60,675 nt of DNA from Mycobacterium sp. GA-1841 (GTDB lineage Bacteria; Actinomycetota; Actinomycetes; Mycobacteriales; Mycobacteriaceae), in NCBI RefSeq assembly GCF_001954135.1, contig NZ_MBEQ01000087.1:1-60675 (forward strand). Direction: 5' to 3'. The notes under the pieces are model-generated. The model searched no databases. It had not been told where the DNA came from and saw only the letters and a program-made list of their open reading frames with translations. Shown here one piece after another: positions 36,123 through 44,676 of this stretch. Positions within the stretch are counted from its first letter, which is position 1; every line of letters starts with the position of its first letter. The position numbers were made by a program, and so were the translations under genes.

Positions 36123-36980
36123 CTAACCCGACAGGTTGAAGTTTCCGTTGGAGCCGTAGACCGACAGTGACACCAGCAGGGTCACCGAGACCACGACGAT
36201 CAGCGACGTACGAACGGCGTTGCCGACCGCCACTCCCACCCCGGACGGTCCGCCGGAGGCGAAGTATCCGAAGTAGGTGTGGATCAGCAGGATGGTGAGC
36301 GCCATCAGAATGGCCTGGAGGAACGACCACAGCAGGTCGATCGGATTGAGGAACGTGTTGAAGTAATGGTCGTAGAGGCCACCGGACTGGCCGAGCAACA
36401 CCACGGTCGTGAACTGCGACGCCAGGAAGGACAGGATCACCGCGATCGCGTAGAGCGGGGTGATCGCGATCATCCCGGCGACGATGCGGGTGGAGACCAG
36501 ATACTCGACCGGCCGGATGGCCATGGACTCCAGTGCGTCGATCTCCTCGTTGATCCGCATCGCGCCCAGCTGCGCGGTCACGCCCGCACCGAACGTGGCG
36601 GCCAGGCCGATGCCGGCCACCACCGGCGCGGCGATGCGCACGTTGATGAACGCCGACAAGAACCCGGTCAACGCCTCGATACCGATGTTGCCCAGTGAGG
36701 AATAGCCCTGGATGGCCAGCACCCCGCCGGTGGCCAGGGTGAGGAACCCGACGATCACCACGGTGCCGCCGATCATCGCCAATGTGCCTGCGCCCATCGA
36801 GATCTCGGCAATCAGCCGGACGAGCTCCTTGCGGTAGTGCATCGCCGCATGTGGGGTGCCGGCCAGCGCCTTGAGATAGAACAGCGTGTGATCGCCGATC
36901 CGGCTCAGCGTCGACACCGGCTTGTTGAACTGCCGGGTCACCCGCGGATACGTCGACTTCAGGATCGTCATTGTGCCCAT
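36123..36980 (-). CDS. yrbEB: YrbE/MlaE-family permease, B
   Basis: The 285-residue integral membrane permease belongs to the MlaE family, with about five or six membrane helices. The conserved segment FGAGVTAQLGAMRINEEIDALESM near residue 143 is the coupling helix that contacts the shared ATPase MceG, which is not encoded in this window. It pairs with YrbEA to form the inner-membrane core of the importer. It lies 9 bp before mceA. Confidence 0.93.
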   Translation of the reverse strand: MGTMTILKSTYPRVTRQFNKPVSTLSRIGDHTLFYLKALAGTPHAAMHYRKELVRLIAEISMGAGTLAMIGGTVVIVGFLTLATGGVLAIQGYSSLGNIGIEALTGFLSAFINVRIAAPVVAGIGLAATFGAGVTAQLGAMRINEEIDALESMAIRPVEYLVSTRIVAGMIAITPLYAIAVILSFLASQFTTVVLLGQSGGLYDHYFNTFLNPIDLLWSFLQAILMALTILLIHTYFGYFASGGPSGVGVAVGNAVRTSLIVVVSVTLLVSLSVYGSNGNFNLSG

Positions 36981-36989
36981 GCTCGCCGC

Positions 36990-37787
36990 CTATCCCGACG
37001 TCATCCGGATGCCGATGGCCGTGACCACCACGTTGATCACGAACAACGCCATGAAGGCGTACACCACGGTCTCGTTCACCGCGTTGCCCACCGCCTTGGC
37101 GCCGCCGCCGACGATCGTTAGCCCGCGGTAGCAGGCCACCATCCCGGCGATCAGACCGAACAGCGCGGCCTTGACGCAGGAGATGATCACCTCGGGCACA
37201 CCGGTCAGCAGCGTGATGCCGGCCGCGAACGCGCCCGGGTTCACATCTTGGATGAACACCGAGAACACGTAACCGCCCAGGATGCCGATGATCACCACCA
37301 GGCTGTTGAGCAGCAGGGCCACCAGACCAGAGGCCAGGATGCGCGGGGTGACCAGCCGCTGCACCGGGTTGATGCCCAGCACCTCCATGGCGTCGATCTC
37401 CTCGCGGATGGTGCGGGAGCCCAGGTCGGCGCACATCGCCGTCGCGCCGGCACCGGCCACGATCAGCACCGTGACCATCGGGCCCAGCTGGGTCACCGCG
37501 CCGAATGCCGCTCCCGCACCGGACAGATCGGCCGCGCCGAGCTCGCGAAGCAGGATGTTGAGGGTGAAGCTCACCAACACGGTGAACGGGATCGCCACCA
37601 ACAGCGTCGGCGCCATCGACACCCGCGCCACAAACCAGCACTGTTCCAAGAACTCCCGTCCCTGGAACGGTCTCTTGAAGATGAACCGGATGGCGTCCAG
37701 CGACATCGCGAACAGTGCTCCGACGGCCTGCATCGGGCCCGACAGATTGCGTGCCAGCGATACTCCGGTCGACCATTTATCTGCCAT
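36990..37787 (-). CDS. yrbEA: YrbE/MlaE-family permease, A
   Basis: The 265-residue MlaE-type permease has the ATAMCADLGSRTIREEIDAMEV coupling segment near residue 114. It has helices around residues 52-75, 150-175 and 220-262. The wording IPFTVLVSFTLNILLRELGAADLSGAG is close to YrbE4A of the cholesterol-importing Mce4 system, which hints at a sterol-like substrate but is not proof. Its ATG lies inside the 3' end of a small upstream ORF (11-bp overlap), so initiation may be coupled to it. Confidence 0.93.
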   Translation of the reverse strand: MADKWSTGVSLARNLSGPMQAVGALFAMSLDAIRFIFKRPFQGREFLEQCWFVARVSMAPTLLVAIPFTVLVSFTLNILLRELGAADLSGAGAAFGAVTQLGPMVTVLIVAGAGATAMCADLGSRTIREEIDAMEVLGINPVQRLVTPRILASGLVALLLNSLVVIIGILGGYVFSVFIQDVNPGAFAAGITLLTGVPEVIISCVKAALFGLIAGMVACYRGLTIVGGGAKAVGNAVNETVVYAFMALFVINVVVTAIGIRMTSG

Positions 37788-37917
37788 TGGCGAGTGGTCC
37801 CTCCAGGCTTGTGGCTGCGGACACCGCAGTGGGTGCGCCGATGTTAGGTGCTCCAGTGTGCGGATGCTCGAACGGGTCTACTGAATGCGTACTGACCTCC
37901 GGCCCGGGCCGGCTCAT
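37777..37917 (-). CDS. 46-residue leader ORF overlapping yrbEA
   Basis: The ORF runs from ATG 37917 to TAA at 37777-37779, 11 bp into yrbEA in another frame. The peptide begins MSRPGPEVSTHSVDPFEHPH and is hydrophilic and Pro/Ala-rich, with no membrane segment. Its ATG overlaps the stop of the preceding 54-residue ORF (ATGA). The chain of overlaps suggests either real small proteins or a translational-coupling leader for the mce operon. The evidence is only architectural. Confidence 0.4.
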   Translation of the reverse strand: MSRPGPEVSTHSVDPFEHPHTGAPNIGAPTAVSAATSLEGPLANGR

Positions 37918-38078
37918 GCCGCAGCCTCCGACGCAGCACGTACCAACCGGACCGCCGGGAAGTCGAAGCCGCCGATCTTGATCGAGGCATGCTGAGCCGC
38001 AACGGCTTTCAGACGCAAAGCCGCTCGTGAAGCGGTAGAGCCGCCCTGGATCGGCAAATGCGGGGTACGCTCGGACAC
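37914..38078 (-). CDS. 54-residue small protein at the head of the mce operon
   Basis: The ORF starts at GTG 38078 with a good GGGAGG site at 38087-38092 and stops at TGA 37914-37916. The product begins VSERTPHLPIQGG and is basic in the middle, ending in an Ala-rich helix (VRLVRAASEAAA). No family is recognised. The Shine-Dalgarno spacing and the ATGA link to the next ORF favour a real gene in the mce transcript. Confidence 0.5.
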   Translation of the reverse strand: MSERTPHLPIQGGSTASRAALRLKAVAAQHASIKIGGFDFPAVRLVRAASEAAA

Positions 38079-38360
38079 CTGACGCACCTCCCGCTTTCTC
38101 AGGAACATCTTCACATCACCGGACCCACCGGTGATGCCGGACAGATTTGTCCACTCGACCGCCCCCTGACTGACCGATGCTATCGGACTCGGTAGTCCTC
38201 GCGAGGGCAAATACCGCAGAACTTGCTCAGCTAGTTGACAATTCGGACGGAGCTCGCCGACCGCCGGCAGCGGATGGCCGCGTTCACCGTGGGCTGCGCG
38301 GCAGGCAGCCCACGGCGGGCGGTTTCCCGTGGCGGCGACGAAGGACATGGCGACGACGAA
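38079..38360. promoter_or_regulatory. region upstream of the mce operon with a hairpin
   Basis: This 282-bp gap lies after the CoA transferase and before the mce leader ORFs. A perfect 9-bp inverted repeat, CATCACCGG-ACCCA-CCGGTGATG (38114-38136), lies about 36 bp upstream of the first small ORF. It could be an mce operator or the terminator of the CoA-transferase operon. No ATTCTC-type site is visible, so mce control appears separate from the catabolic island. Confidence 0.45.
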
Positions 38361-39578
38361 CTAAGTGACGGCGCCGGCGGTCTTGAGTTCGATGATGCGG
38401 TCCCAGTCCAGGCCGAGTTCTGCCAGGATGTCGTCGGTTTGTTCGGCGAAGCCAGGTGCCGGCCCGGCGCTCGGCGCCGTGACATCGAATTGCACCGGGT
38501 TGGCCACCAACTCGAGTTCTCCGGCCTGCACGAGATACTCGTTGGCCCGGATCTGGGTGTCCTGGGCGGCCTGCAGCGTGTCCTGCACCGGAGCCCACGG
38601 ACCGGCCAGCGTGGCGAATCGCTCACTCCACTCTGGCAAAGTCCGCTTCTTCATCGCCTCGGTGAGGATCTCGACCGCGTCGGGCGTGTGCTCGGCGAAC
38701 GATTCGGCGGTGGCGAACCGCGGATCATCGATGTACTGCTCCAGGTCCATGTGCCGGCAGACGTCGGCCCAGAACTTGGTCGGCTGCATCATCACGAACG
38801 AGATGTAGCGGTCGTCGGCCGTCCCGTACAACCCGACGAGCGGATTGATCGGCGAGCCGTGGACACCCGGCGGCGGGGTCACCATCTGTTGGTTGAGGTG
38901 CTGGGTCAGGGCCACGGTGTGGCCCATCGCCCACAGACCACTGCCGAGCAGTGAGACGTCGACGACCGACGGCTCCCCGGTGCGCTCACGCTTCACCAGT
39001 GCCGCGGCGATGCCCCCGGCGAGGTTGGTGCCCGAGATGGTGTCACCGTAGGCCGGCCCCGGCGGCGCGATCATTCCCGGCATCCCGGCCGGGGTGATGG
39101 TGGCAGCGGTGCCGGCCCGGCACCAGAACGCAGTCATGTCGTAGCCACCCTTGACCGATTCCTCACCGCGAGGACCCAATGCGCTGCCCCGGGCGTAGAT
39201 GATGTTCGGGTTCACCGCGCGGATGTCGTCGACGTCGATACCGAACTTCTGCCGGTGCCCCGGCAGGAAGCTGGTGAGGAACACATCGGCCTTTTTCGCC
39301 AGCTCCAGCAGGATCTCGCGCCCCTCGGGCACCGACATGTCCAGACCGATGCTGCGCTTGCCGCGATTGGCGTGCTCGATGTTCGGGTTGGGGTCGCCCT
39401 CGACCTTGAGCGGTCCGGTCTGCCGCAACCCACGCTGTGGATCGCCGGTCACCGCGTGCTCGACCTTGATGACGTCGGCACCCCATTCCCGCAGTACCGC
39501 ACCGGCCGACGGCACGAAGCCGTACATCGCCACCTCGAGAATCCGGATACCGGCCAACGGGCCGCTCCCGCTACTCAT
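38361..39578 (-). CDS. class III (CaiB/BaiF-type) CoA transferase
   Basis: The 405-residue protein is a formyl-CoA/CaiB-type CoA transferase that moves CoA between acyl groups without ATP. The N-terminal LAGIRILEVAMYGFVPSAG and GADVIKVE motifs are typical. The catalytic Asp is likely in GGYDMTAFWCRAG near residue 145, and GSPINPLVGLYGTADDRYI marks the large domain. It overlaps the aldehyde dehydrogenase stop region by 4 bp. Aldehyde oxidation and CoA activation of the acid are therefore probably consecutive steps. The family also includes alpha-methylacyl-CoA racemases, relevant to methyl-branched chains, but the motif set fits a transferase better. Confidence 0.87.
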   Translation of the reverse strand: MSSGSGPLAGIRILEVAMYGFVPSAGAVLREWGADVIKVEHAVTGDPQRGLRQTGPLKVEGDPNPNIEHANRGKRSIGLDMSVPEGREILLELAKKADVFLTSFLPGHRQKFGIDVDDIRAVNPNIIYARGSALGPRGEESVKGGYDMTAFWCRAGTAATITPAGMPGMIAPPGPAYGDTISGTNLAGGIAAALVKRERTGEPSVVDVSLLGSGLWAMGHTVALTQHLNQQMVTPPPGVHGSPINPLVGLYGTADDRYISFVMMQPTKFWADVCRHMDLEQYIDDPRFATAESFAEHTPDAVEILTEAMKKRTLPEWSERFATLAGPWAPVQDTLQAAQDTQIRANEYLVQAGELELVANPVQFDVTAPSAGPAPGFAEQTDDILAELGLDWDRIIELKTAGAVT

Positions 39579-41050
39579 GACAGCACCCGTGCGAACGTCT
39601 TCGATTCCATGAATTCCTCGAGTCCCGCCGCGCCCATCTCCCGACCGATGCCCGACTGCTTGTATCCGCCGAACGGACTGTCCGGACTGAAGTAGTTGCC
39701 GCCGTTGATCGAGAACGTCCCGGTCCGGATCCGGCGGGCCACGGCCAGGGCCCGGTCCTCGCTGCCGAACACGGCGCCGGAGAGCCCGTAGATCGAGTTG
39801 TTGGCGATGCGTACCGCGTCGTCGTCGTCTTCGTAGGCGATCACGACCAGCACGGGCCCGAAGACCTCCTCCTGGGCGATCTCACTGTCCGGGTCCACGT
39901 CGGCGAGCAGCGTCGGCGCATAGAAGAAGCCGGGATCGACCTTCTCGCCGCCGGTGACCAATGTCGCTCCTGCGGCGACGGCCCTTTGGACCATGCCGTC
40001 GACCTTGTCGCGTTGCTTCTCGCTGATCAGCGGTCCCATGTAAGTCTTGGGATCGGTCGGGTCACCGAAGCGCACGTGACCGAAGTTCGTCTTGATCAGC
40101 TCGACGATCTCGTCCTTGTGCTTGGCCGGCACCAGCAGGCGCGAGGTCAACGCACAGCCCTGACCGGCGTGGGTGACCATGCTGAAGGCCGAGAACACCG
40201 CGGCGGTGTTGAAGTCCGCGTCGTCGAGGACGATGGCGGCGGACTTGCCGCCGAGTTCCAGGAAGACCTTCTTCAAGGTCTCGCTGGCGGCGGCCATGAT
40301 GCGTCGGCCGGTGGGCGTGGAACCGGTGAAGGTGACCATGTCGACATCGGGGCTCGTGGTCAGCACCGCCCCCACTTCAGGGTCCGCGCCCGAGAGCACG
40401 TTGACGACGCCGGCGGGAATGTCGGTGTGGTTGGCGATGATCTCGCCGAGAGCCAGGGTGATCAGTGGGGTGTCGGGTGCGGACTTGAGCACCACGGTGC
40501 ATCCGGCGGCCAGCGCCGGTGCCAGCTTGGCCAGCGCCAGCTGGTTCGGATAGTTGTAGGCGATGATCGCCGCGACGACGCCTCCGGCTTCCCTCTCCAC
40601 CCAACGGTGGTGCTGCATGCCGCGGCTCTCGATGTTCCCGAGGTCCTGGGTCATCGGGTAGGTCTTGAGCAGGTCGGCGTAATACCGAACGATTTCGATC
40701 GGCCCGTCCAGCTGCGCACCGGCGCACAACGCGGCGGTAGCGCCCACCTCGGTGGTGGTCAGCGCCGCAAGGTCGTCGCGGTGCTCGACCAGCGCAGCGT
40801 GGAGCTGCTCCAGGCACCGGATCCGCAATTCGGTGTTGGTCGACCAATCGGTGTTGTCGAAAGCGTGCCGGGCCGCGGCGACCGCGGCCTGTGCGTCGGC
40901 GACCGCGGCGTCCGGCGCGTAGCCGAATATCTCGCCGGTGGCCGGATTGACGGAAGGAAACGTCCGCGGCGTCTCGCGAAGCTCTCCGTCGATCAACAAC
41001 TTCCGGTCAGCCCGCTGAACTTCGGCGATGGTGGGCGCTTCCTGCATCAT
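39575..41050 (-). CDS. NAD(P)-dependent aldehyde dehydrogenase
   Basis: The 491-residue ALDH-superfamily enzyme would oxidise an aldehyde to its acid. The general base Glu lies in FLELGGKSAAIVL near residue 264 and the nucleophile Cys in HAGQGCALTSRL near 297. The Rossmann segment FTGSTPTGRRIM is also present. It is paralogous to the ALDH at 51385-52878. An AGGAGG abuts two consecutive ATG codons, so the second ATG or a later GTG may be the functional start. Degenerate ATTCTC-type sites lie about 40-75 bp upstream. Confidence 0.92.
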   Translation of the reverse strand: MMQEAPTIAEVQRADRKLLIDGELRETPRTFPSVNPATGEIFGYAPDAAVADAQAAVAAARHAFDNTDWSTNTELRIRCLEQLHAALVEHRDDLAALTTTEVGATAALCAGAQLDGPIEIVRYYADLLKTYPMTQDLGNIESRGMQHHRWVEREAGGVVAAIIAYNYPNQLALAKLAPALAAGCTVVLKSAPDTPLITLALGEIIANHTDIPAGVVNVLSGADPEVGAVLTTSPDVDMVTFTGSTPTGRRIMAAASETLKKVFLELGGKSAAIVLDDADFNTAAVFSAFSMVTHAGQGCALTSRLLVPAKHKDEIVELIKTNFGHVRFGDPTDPKTYMGPLISEKQRDKVDGMVQRAVAAGATLVTGGEKVDPGFFYAPTLLADVDPDSEIAQEEVFGPVLVVIAYEDDDDAVRIANNSIYGLSGAVFGSEDRALAVARRIRTGTFSINGGNYFSPDSPFGGYKQSGIGREMGAAGLEEFMESKTFARVLS

Positions 41051-41086
41051 CCTCCTCAGGCGATTCCCTGCTGTGATGGAAACTGC

Positions 41087-41105
41087 ATTCTCATCACCGG
41101 CGAAT
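41087..41105. promoter_or_regulatory. ATTCTC-N7-GCGAAT site upstream of aldehyde dehydrogenase
   Basis: There is one mismatch in the right arm. A second, looser pair, ATTCGC-N5-GAGAAC, follows at 41111-41127. Both are in the 263-bp divergent region between the ALDH and SDR genes. Confidence 0.45.
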
Positions 41106-41263
41106 CATACATTCGCTCGATGAGAACTCAAGTGAAAGATAGATTGGCTAGTCATGCCCCATTCAGTGCAGATCCGCCGCCTGCGTCGCAGGTACGCACG
41201 TTGCGTGCAGATCTTGCGGTTCACGCCAGTCCGAGAGTACGGTTCTCATAATCGGAAGGATGA

Positions 41264-41282
41264 TTCTTGAACCATGAGAAAG
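41264..41282. promoter_or_regulatory. ATTCTT-N7-GAGAAA site upstream of SDR gene
   Basis: This is a degenerate form with one mismatch in each arm and the same 7-bp spacing, 31 bp before the ATG at 41314. It would control the plus-strand SDR-SDR-ferredoxin-P450 operon. Confidence 0.4.
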
Positions 41283-41313
41283 TCCGGCACCGCCCGGCGA
41301 CCGGAGAACTGTC

Positions 41314-42015
41314 ATGAAGAATGCCGTTGTCACCGGAGGAAGTTCAGGCATCGGGGCAGCCATCGCCGCCCGTTTGCGCGCCGACGGACTCCATGTCGCG
41401 ACGCTCGATCTGCAGGCCACCGACGATGAGTTCGCTCATGTCGCCGATGTGACCGATCGGGTAGCCGTCGACAACGCACTCAACGCCATTCGCGCTCAAC
41501 TCGGCCCGATCTCGGTGTTGGTCAACGCCGCCGGCCTCGACTGCTTCAAGCGCTTCAGCGACGTCTCGTTCGAGAAGTGGCAGCAGATCATCGACGTCAA
41601 CCTCAACGGCGTATTCCACTGTGTGCAGGCGGTGCTGCCCGACATGCTGGAAGCCGGTTGGGGTCGCATCGTCAACATCTCGTCGTCGAGCACGCATTCG
41701 GGCCAGCCCTTCATGTCGCCGTACGTCGCGGCGAAGTCCGCGGTGAACGGCCTGACCAAGAGCCTGGCGCTGGAACTGGGCCCGAGCGGCATCACGGTCA
41801 ACGCCGTGCCTCCGGGCTTCATCGATACGCCCATGCTGCGCAAGGCCGAAGGCAAGGGCTTCCTCGGCGACACCGACAGGCAGATCGAGCAGACGCCGGT
41901 GCGACGCATGGGTAAGCCTGAAGACATCGCCGCAGCCTGTGCCTTCTTCATCTCCGAGGAGGCCGGTTACATCACCGGTCAGATCCTCGGCGTCAACGGC
42001 GGCCGTAACACCTGA
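41314..42015 (+). CDS. short-chain dehydrogenase/reductase
   Basis: The 233-residue classical SDR has the cofactor motif TGGSSGIG near residue 7, NVNLNGVFH near 91, the catalytic Ser in NISSSSTHSG and YVAAK near 145. The C-terminus GYITGQILGVNGGRN is typical of the FabG-like group. It would oxidise or reduce a hydroxyl/keto group with NAD(P). It is the first gene of a plus-strand operon with a second SDR, a ferredoxin and a P450, divergent from the ALDH-CoA transferase operon. The substrate is unknown. Confidence 0.9.
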   Translation: MKNAVVTGGSSGIGAAIAARLRADGLHVATLDLQATDDEFAHVADVTDRVAVDNALNAIRAQLGPISVLVNAAGLDCFKRFSDVSFEKWQQIIDVNLNGVFHCVQAVLPDMLEAGWGRIVNISSSSTHSGQPFMSPYVAAKSAVNGLTKSLALELGPSGITVNAVPPGFIDTPMLRKAEGKGFLGDTDRQIEQTPVRRMGKPEDIAAACAFFISEEAGYITGQILGVNGGRNT

Positions 42016-42056
42016 CGCGCACCTGCGCACCAAACACCATCAGCGAAAGGACAATT

Positions 42057-42929
42057 GTGGGAAGCGGAGAAGGCCGGGTAGCCGGGAAAGTCGCATTCAT
42101 CACCGGCGCTGGTCGGGGCCAGGGTCGCAGTCACGCGATCCGGCTGGCCGAAGAGGGCGCTGACATCATCGCGGTCGACATCTGTAAGAACTACGACACC
42201 GTCGGTTACACGATGGCGACGGCAGAAGACCTCGAAGAAACCAAGAACTACGTCGAGAAGACCGGGCGGCGCATCGTCACCGCCCAGGCTGACGTCCGCA
42301 ACGAGGCCGAGCTGCGGGCCGCACTGGACGCAGGACTCGCCGAGTTCGGCAAGCTCGACATCGTCGTGGCCCAGGCCGGCATCGCCGCGATGAAGGGCCA
42401 GCCCGCCATGCAGGCCTGGACCGACGGCATCAACACCAACTTCGTCGGCACCATCAACGCCATCCAGGTCGCGCTGCCGCACCTGACCGAAGGTGCGTCG
42501 ATCATCGCCACCGCGTCGGCCGCGGCCCTGATGGACGCCCACAACAAGCCCAACCCGGGCGCCGATCCGGGCGGCATGGGCTACATGATCTCCAAGCGAC
42601 TCATCTCCGAATACGTCCACGCCCTGGCCACCGAACTGGCGGTGCGCGGCATCCGGGCCAACGTCATCCACCCCACGAACTGCAACACCAACATGCTGCA
42701 GAGCGAGCCGATGTACCGCTCGTTCCGGCCGGATCTGGAGAATCCCACCCGCGCCGACGCCGAGCCGGTGTTCGGGGTGCAGCAGGCCATGAAGGTGAAC
42801 TTCATCGAGCCCGAGGACATCAGCAACGCCGTGCTGTGGCTGGCCTCCGACGAGGCCCGTTACGTCACCGGCATGCAGCTGCGTGTCGACGCCGGCGGCT
42901 ACCTCAAGTGGTACGACTACCACGTGTGA
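42057..42929 (+). CDS. mycofactocin-coupled SDR (carveol-dehydrogenase-like)
   Basis: The 290-residue SDR has the glycine motif TGAGRGQGRSHA near residue 16 and the family-specific ADIIAVDICK...EDLEETKNYVEK insert. It also has YMISK as the catalytic Tyr/Lys segment, HPTNCNTNML, and the C-terminal YVTGMQLRVDAGGYLKW. This is the pattern of the actinobacterial subfamily that binds NAD non-exchangeably and passes electrons to the peptide-derived redox cofactor mycofactocin. Carveol dehydrogenase is a member. The GTG start follows GAAAGGA. It probably oxidises the alcohol produced by the downstream P450. Confidence 0.88.
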   Translation: MGSGEGRVAGKVAFITGAGRGQGRSHAIRLAEEGADIIAVDICKNYDTVGYTMATAEDLEETKNYVEKTGRRIVTAQADVRNEAELRAALDAGLAEFGKLDIVVAQAGIAAMKGQPAMQAWTDGINTNFVGTINAIQVALPHLTEGASIIATASAAALMDAHNKPNPGADPGGMGYMISKRLISEYVHALATELAVRGIRANVIHPTNCNTNMLQSEPMYRSFRPDLENPTRADAEPVFGVQQAMKVNFIEPEDISNAVLWLASDEARYVTGMQLRVDAGGYLKWYDYHV

Positions 42930-42963
42930 TGCTGTACCCACTGAATCGAAAGGAGTTGGCGTA

Positions 42964-43158
42964 GTGAAGGTTTCGGTCGATGGCAGCCGATGCCAGGGCC
43001 ACACCCTGTGCTCGATGATCGCGCCGGACTCGTTCGTCCTCGACGACGTCGACGGTCACGCGTCACCGGTGTCCGAGGTGGTGCCCGCCGATCAGGAGGA
43101 CGCAGTCCGCGAGGCCGCGCACTCGTGCCCCGAGCAAGCCATCGTCATCGAAGATTGA
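42964..43158 (+). CDS. [3Fe-4S]-type ferredoxin
   Basis: The 64-residue acidic ferredoxin has CQGHTLC near the N-terminus and CPEQAI near the C-terminus. In the CxxHxxC...CP spacing, His replaces one cluster Cys, as is common in the ferredoxins that serve actinobacterial P450s. The GTG start at 42964 follows AAAGGAG. It lies 31 bp before a P450 gene and is its likely electron donor. It is the only ferredoxin in the window and so may also serve the other four P450s. No ferredoxin reductase is present. Confidence 0.93.
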   Translation: MKVSVDGSRCQGHTLCSMIAPDSFVLDDVDGHASPVSEVVPADQEDAVREAAHSCPEQAIVIED

Positions 43159-43189
43159 CGACGACCGAATATCAAAGGGAGACAACGCC

Positions 43190-44551
43190 GTGAGCATCCA
43201 TGATGTCACGACCGACGACGACCGCAAGAAGAACAACTACCACTTCGACCGGCACACACCGGAATACCGGTTGCAGTTCGAGAAGATCACCGAGGAGATG
43301 CAGTCCCGCTGCCCGATGGCCTGGACTGACACCTACAACGGCCACTGGGTGGCAGCCGACAGCAAGCACGTGTTCGAGTTGGCCCGATGCCCGGTGGTGT
43401 CCAACCACCACGACATCAGCGGTGAGACGCCCTATCAGGGCATCACGATCCCGAAGGCCAGCCGCGCCACGGTCGTCCGCGGCGGCATCCTGGAGATGGA
43501 CGAGCCCGAGCACAGTGCCTACCGAGGGGCACTGAACCCGTATCTGTCCCCGGCGGCGATCAAGCGCTGGGTGCCGTTCGTCGACGAGATCACCCGCGCC
43601 GCACTCGACGAGCACATCGAGTCGGGCCGCATCGATTTCGTCGAGCACCTCGCCAATGTGGTACCCGCGGTGTTCACCTTGGCGATGATGGGCATCGAGC
43701 TCAAGAAGTGGAACGTCTACAGCGAGCCCACCCACGCCTCGGTCTACACCCCGGAGCACTCCCCCGATCGCGAAAAGATCAACGAGCAGCACCGCGAGAT
43801 GGGCATCGACATCATCAACAACATGATGGAGATCCGGGAGAACCCGCGGCCCGGTCTGGTCAACGCGATGCTGCAATTGCGCATCGACGGAGAACCCGCG
43901 CCCGACATGGAGATCCTGGGCAACCTCGGTCTGGTGATCGGCGGCGGTTTCGACACGACCACCGCGCTCACCGCGCATGCCCTGGAATGGCTCGGCCAGC
44001 ACCCCGACGAGCGCACCCGGCTCAGCGACGAGCGGGCGAGCCTGCTCGATCCGGCCACCGAGGAATTCCTGCGATTCTTCACCCCCGCTCCCGGGGATGG
44101 ACGCACGTTCTCCGACGATGTCGAGGTCGAGGGGCAGCAGTTCAAACAGTACGAGCGGCTGTGGCTCTCCTGGGCGATGGCCAACCGCGACCCGTCGGTG
44201 TTCGAGAAGCCCAATGAGATCATCCTTGATCGAAAGGGCAACCGGCACTTCAGCTTCGGCATCGGTGTGCACCGGTGCGTAGGCTCCAACGTGGCCCGCA
44301 CGGTGTTCAAGTCGATGCTGACCGCCGTGCTGGACCGCATGCCGGACTACGTGTGCGATCCCGAGGGCACCGTCCACTACGACACCATCGGCGTCATCCA
44401 GGGCATGCGTAACCTGCCGGCCACCTTCACCCCGAGCAAGCCACTCGGACCGGGCCTCGACGAGACCCTGGAGAAGTTGCAGCGCATCTGCAACGAGCAG
44501 GAACTTGCCCGTCCGATCACCGAGCGCAAGGAGGCCGCCGTCATCGACTGA
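43190..44551 (+). CDS. cytochrome P450
   Basis: The 453-residue P450 has the I-helix GGFDTTTALTAH near residue 250 (Asp-Thr acid/alcohol pair) and the haem loop FGIGVHRCVGSNVAR with Cys about 363. It has a long tail after the haem domain that ends ITERKEAAVID. The extended N-terminus (YHFDRHTPEYRLQFEKITEEM) and the FKSMLT helix differ from the other four P450s here. It starts at GTG after AAAGGGAG. As the last gene of the SDR-SDR-ferredoxin operon, it has its redox partner encoded immediately upstream. Confidence 0.92.
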   Translation: MSIHDVTTDDDRKKNNYHFDRHTPEYRLQFEKITEEMQSRCPMAWTDTYNGHWVAADSKHVFELARCPVVSNHHDISGETPYQGITIPKASRATVVRGGILEMDEPEHSAYRGALNPYLSPAAIKRWVPFVDEITRAALDEHIESGRIDFVEHLANVVPAVFTLAMMGIELKKWNVYSEPTHASVYTPEHSPDREKINEQHREMGIDIINNMMEIRENPRPGLVNAMLQLRIDGEPAPDMEILGNLGLVIGGGFDTTTALTAHALEWLGQHPDERTRLSDERASLLDPATEEFLRFFTPAPGDGRTFSDDVEVEGQQFKQYERLWLSWAMANRDPSVFEKPNEIILDRKGNRHFSFGIGVHRCVGSNVARTVFKSMLTAVLDRMPDYVCDPEGTVHYDTIGVIQGMRNLPATFTPSKPLGPGLDETLEKLQRICNEQELARPITERKEAAVID

Positions 44552-44676
44552 TGCGGCTTCACCAGATTTGCGGGGCACGCCTGCGCGTCTGCCGCCTGTT
44601 AACCTCGAATGAGGTCGGGTCCGGCAAACGTGCAAGGCGTCGCCTTTTACGGCGACCAACCTGGGGGTTCTCACAC

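Noticed and set aside
17824..43190. KstR or KstR2 control of the catabolic genes
   Set aside because: The conserved AACnnGTT-type or CAAGnnCTTG-type palindromes I would expect were not seen at these promoters. A different motif, ATTCTC-N7-GAGAAT, recurs instead.
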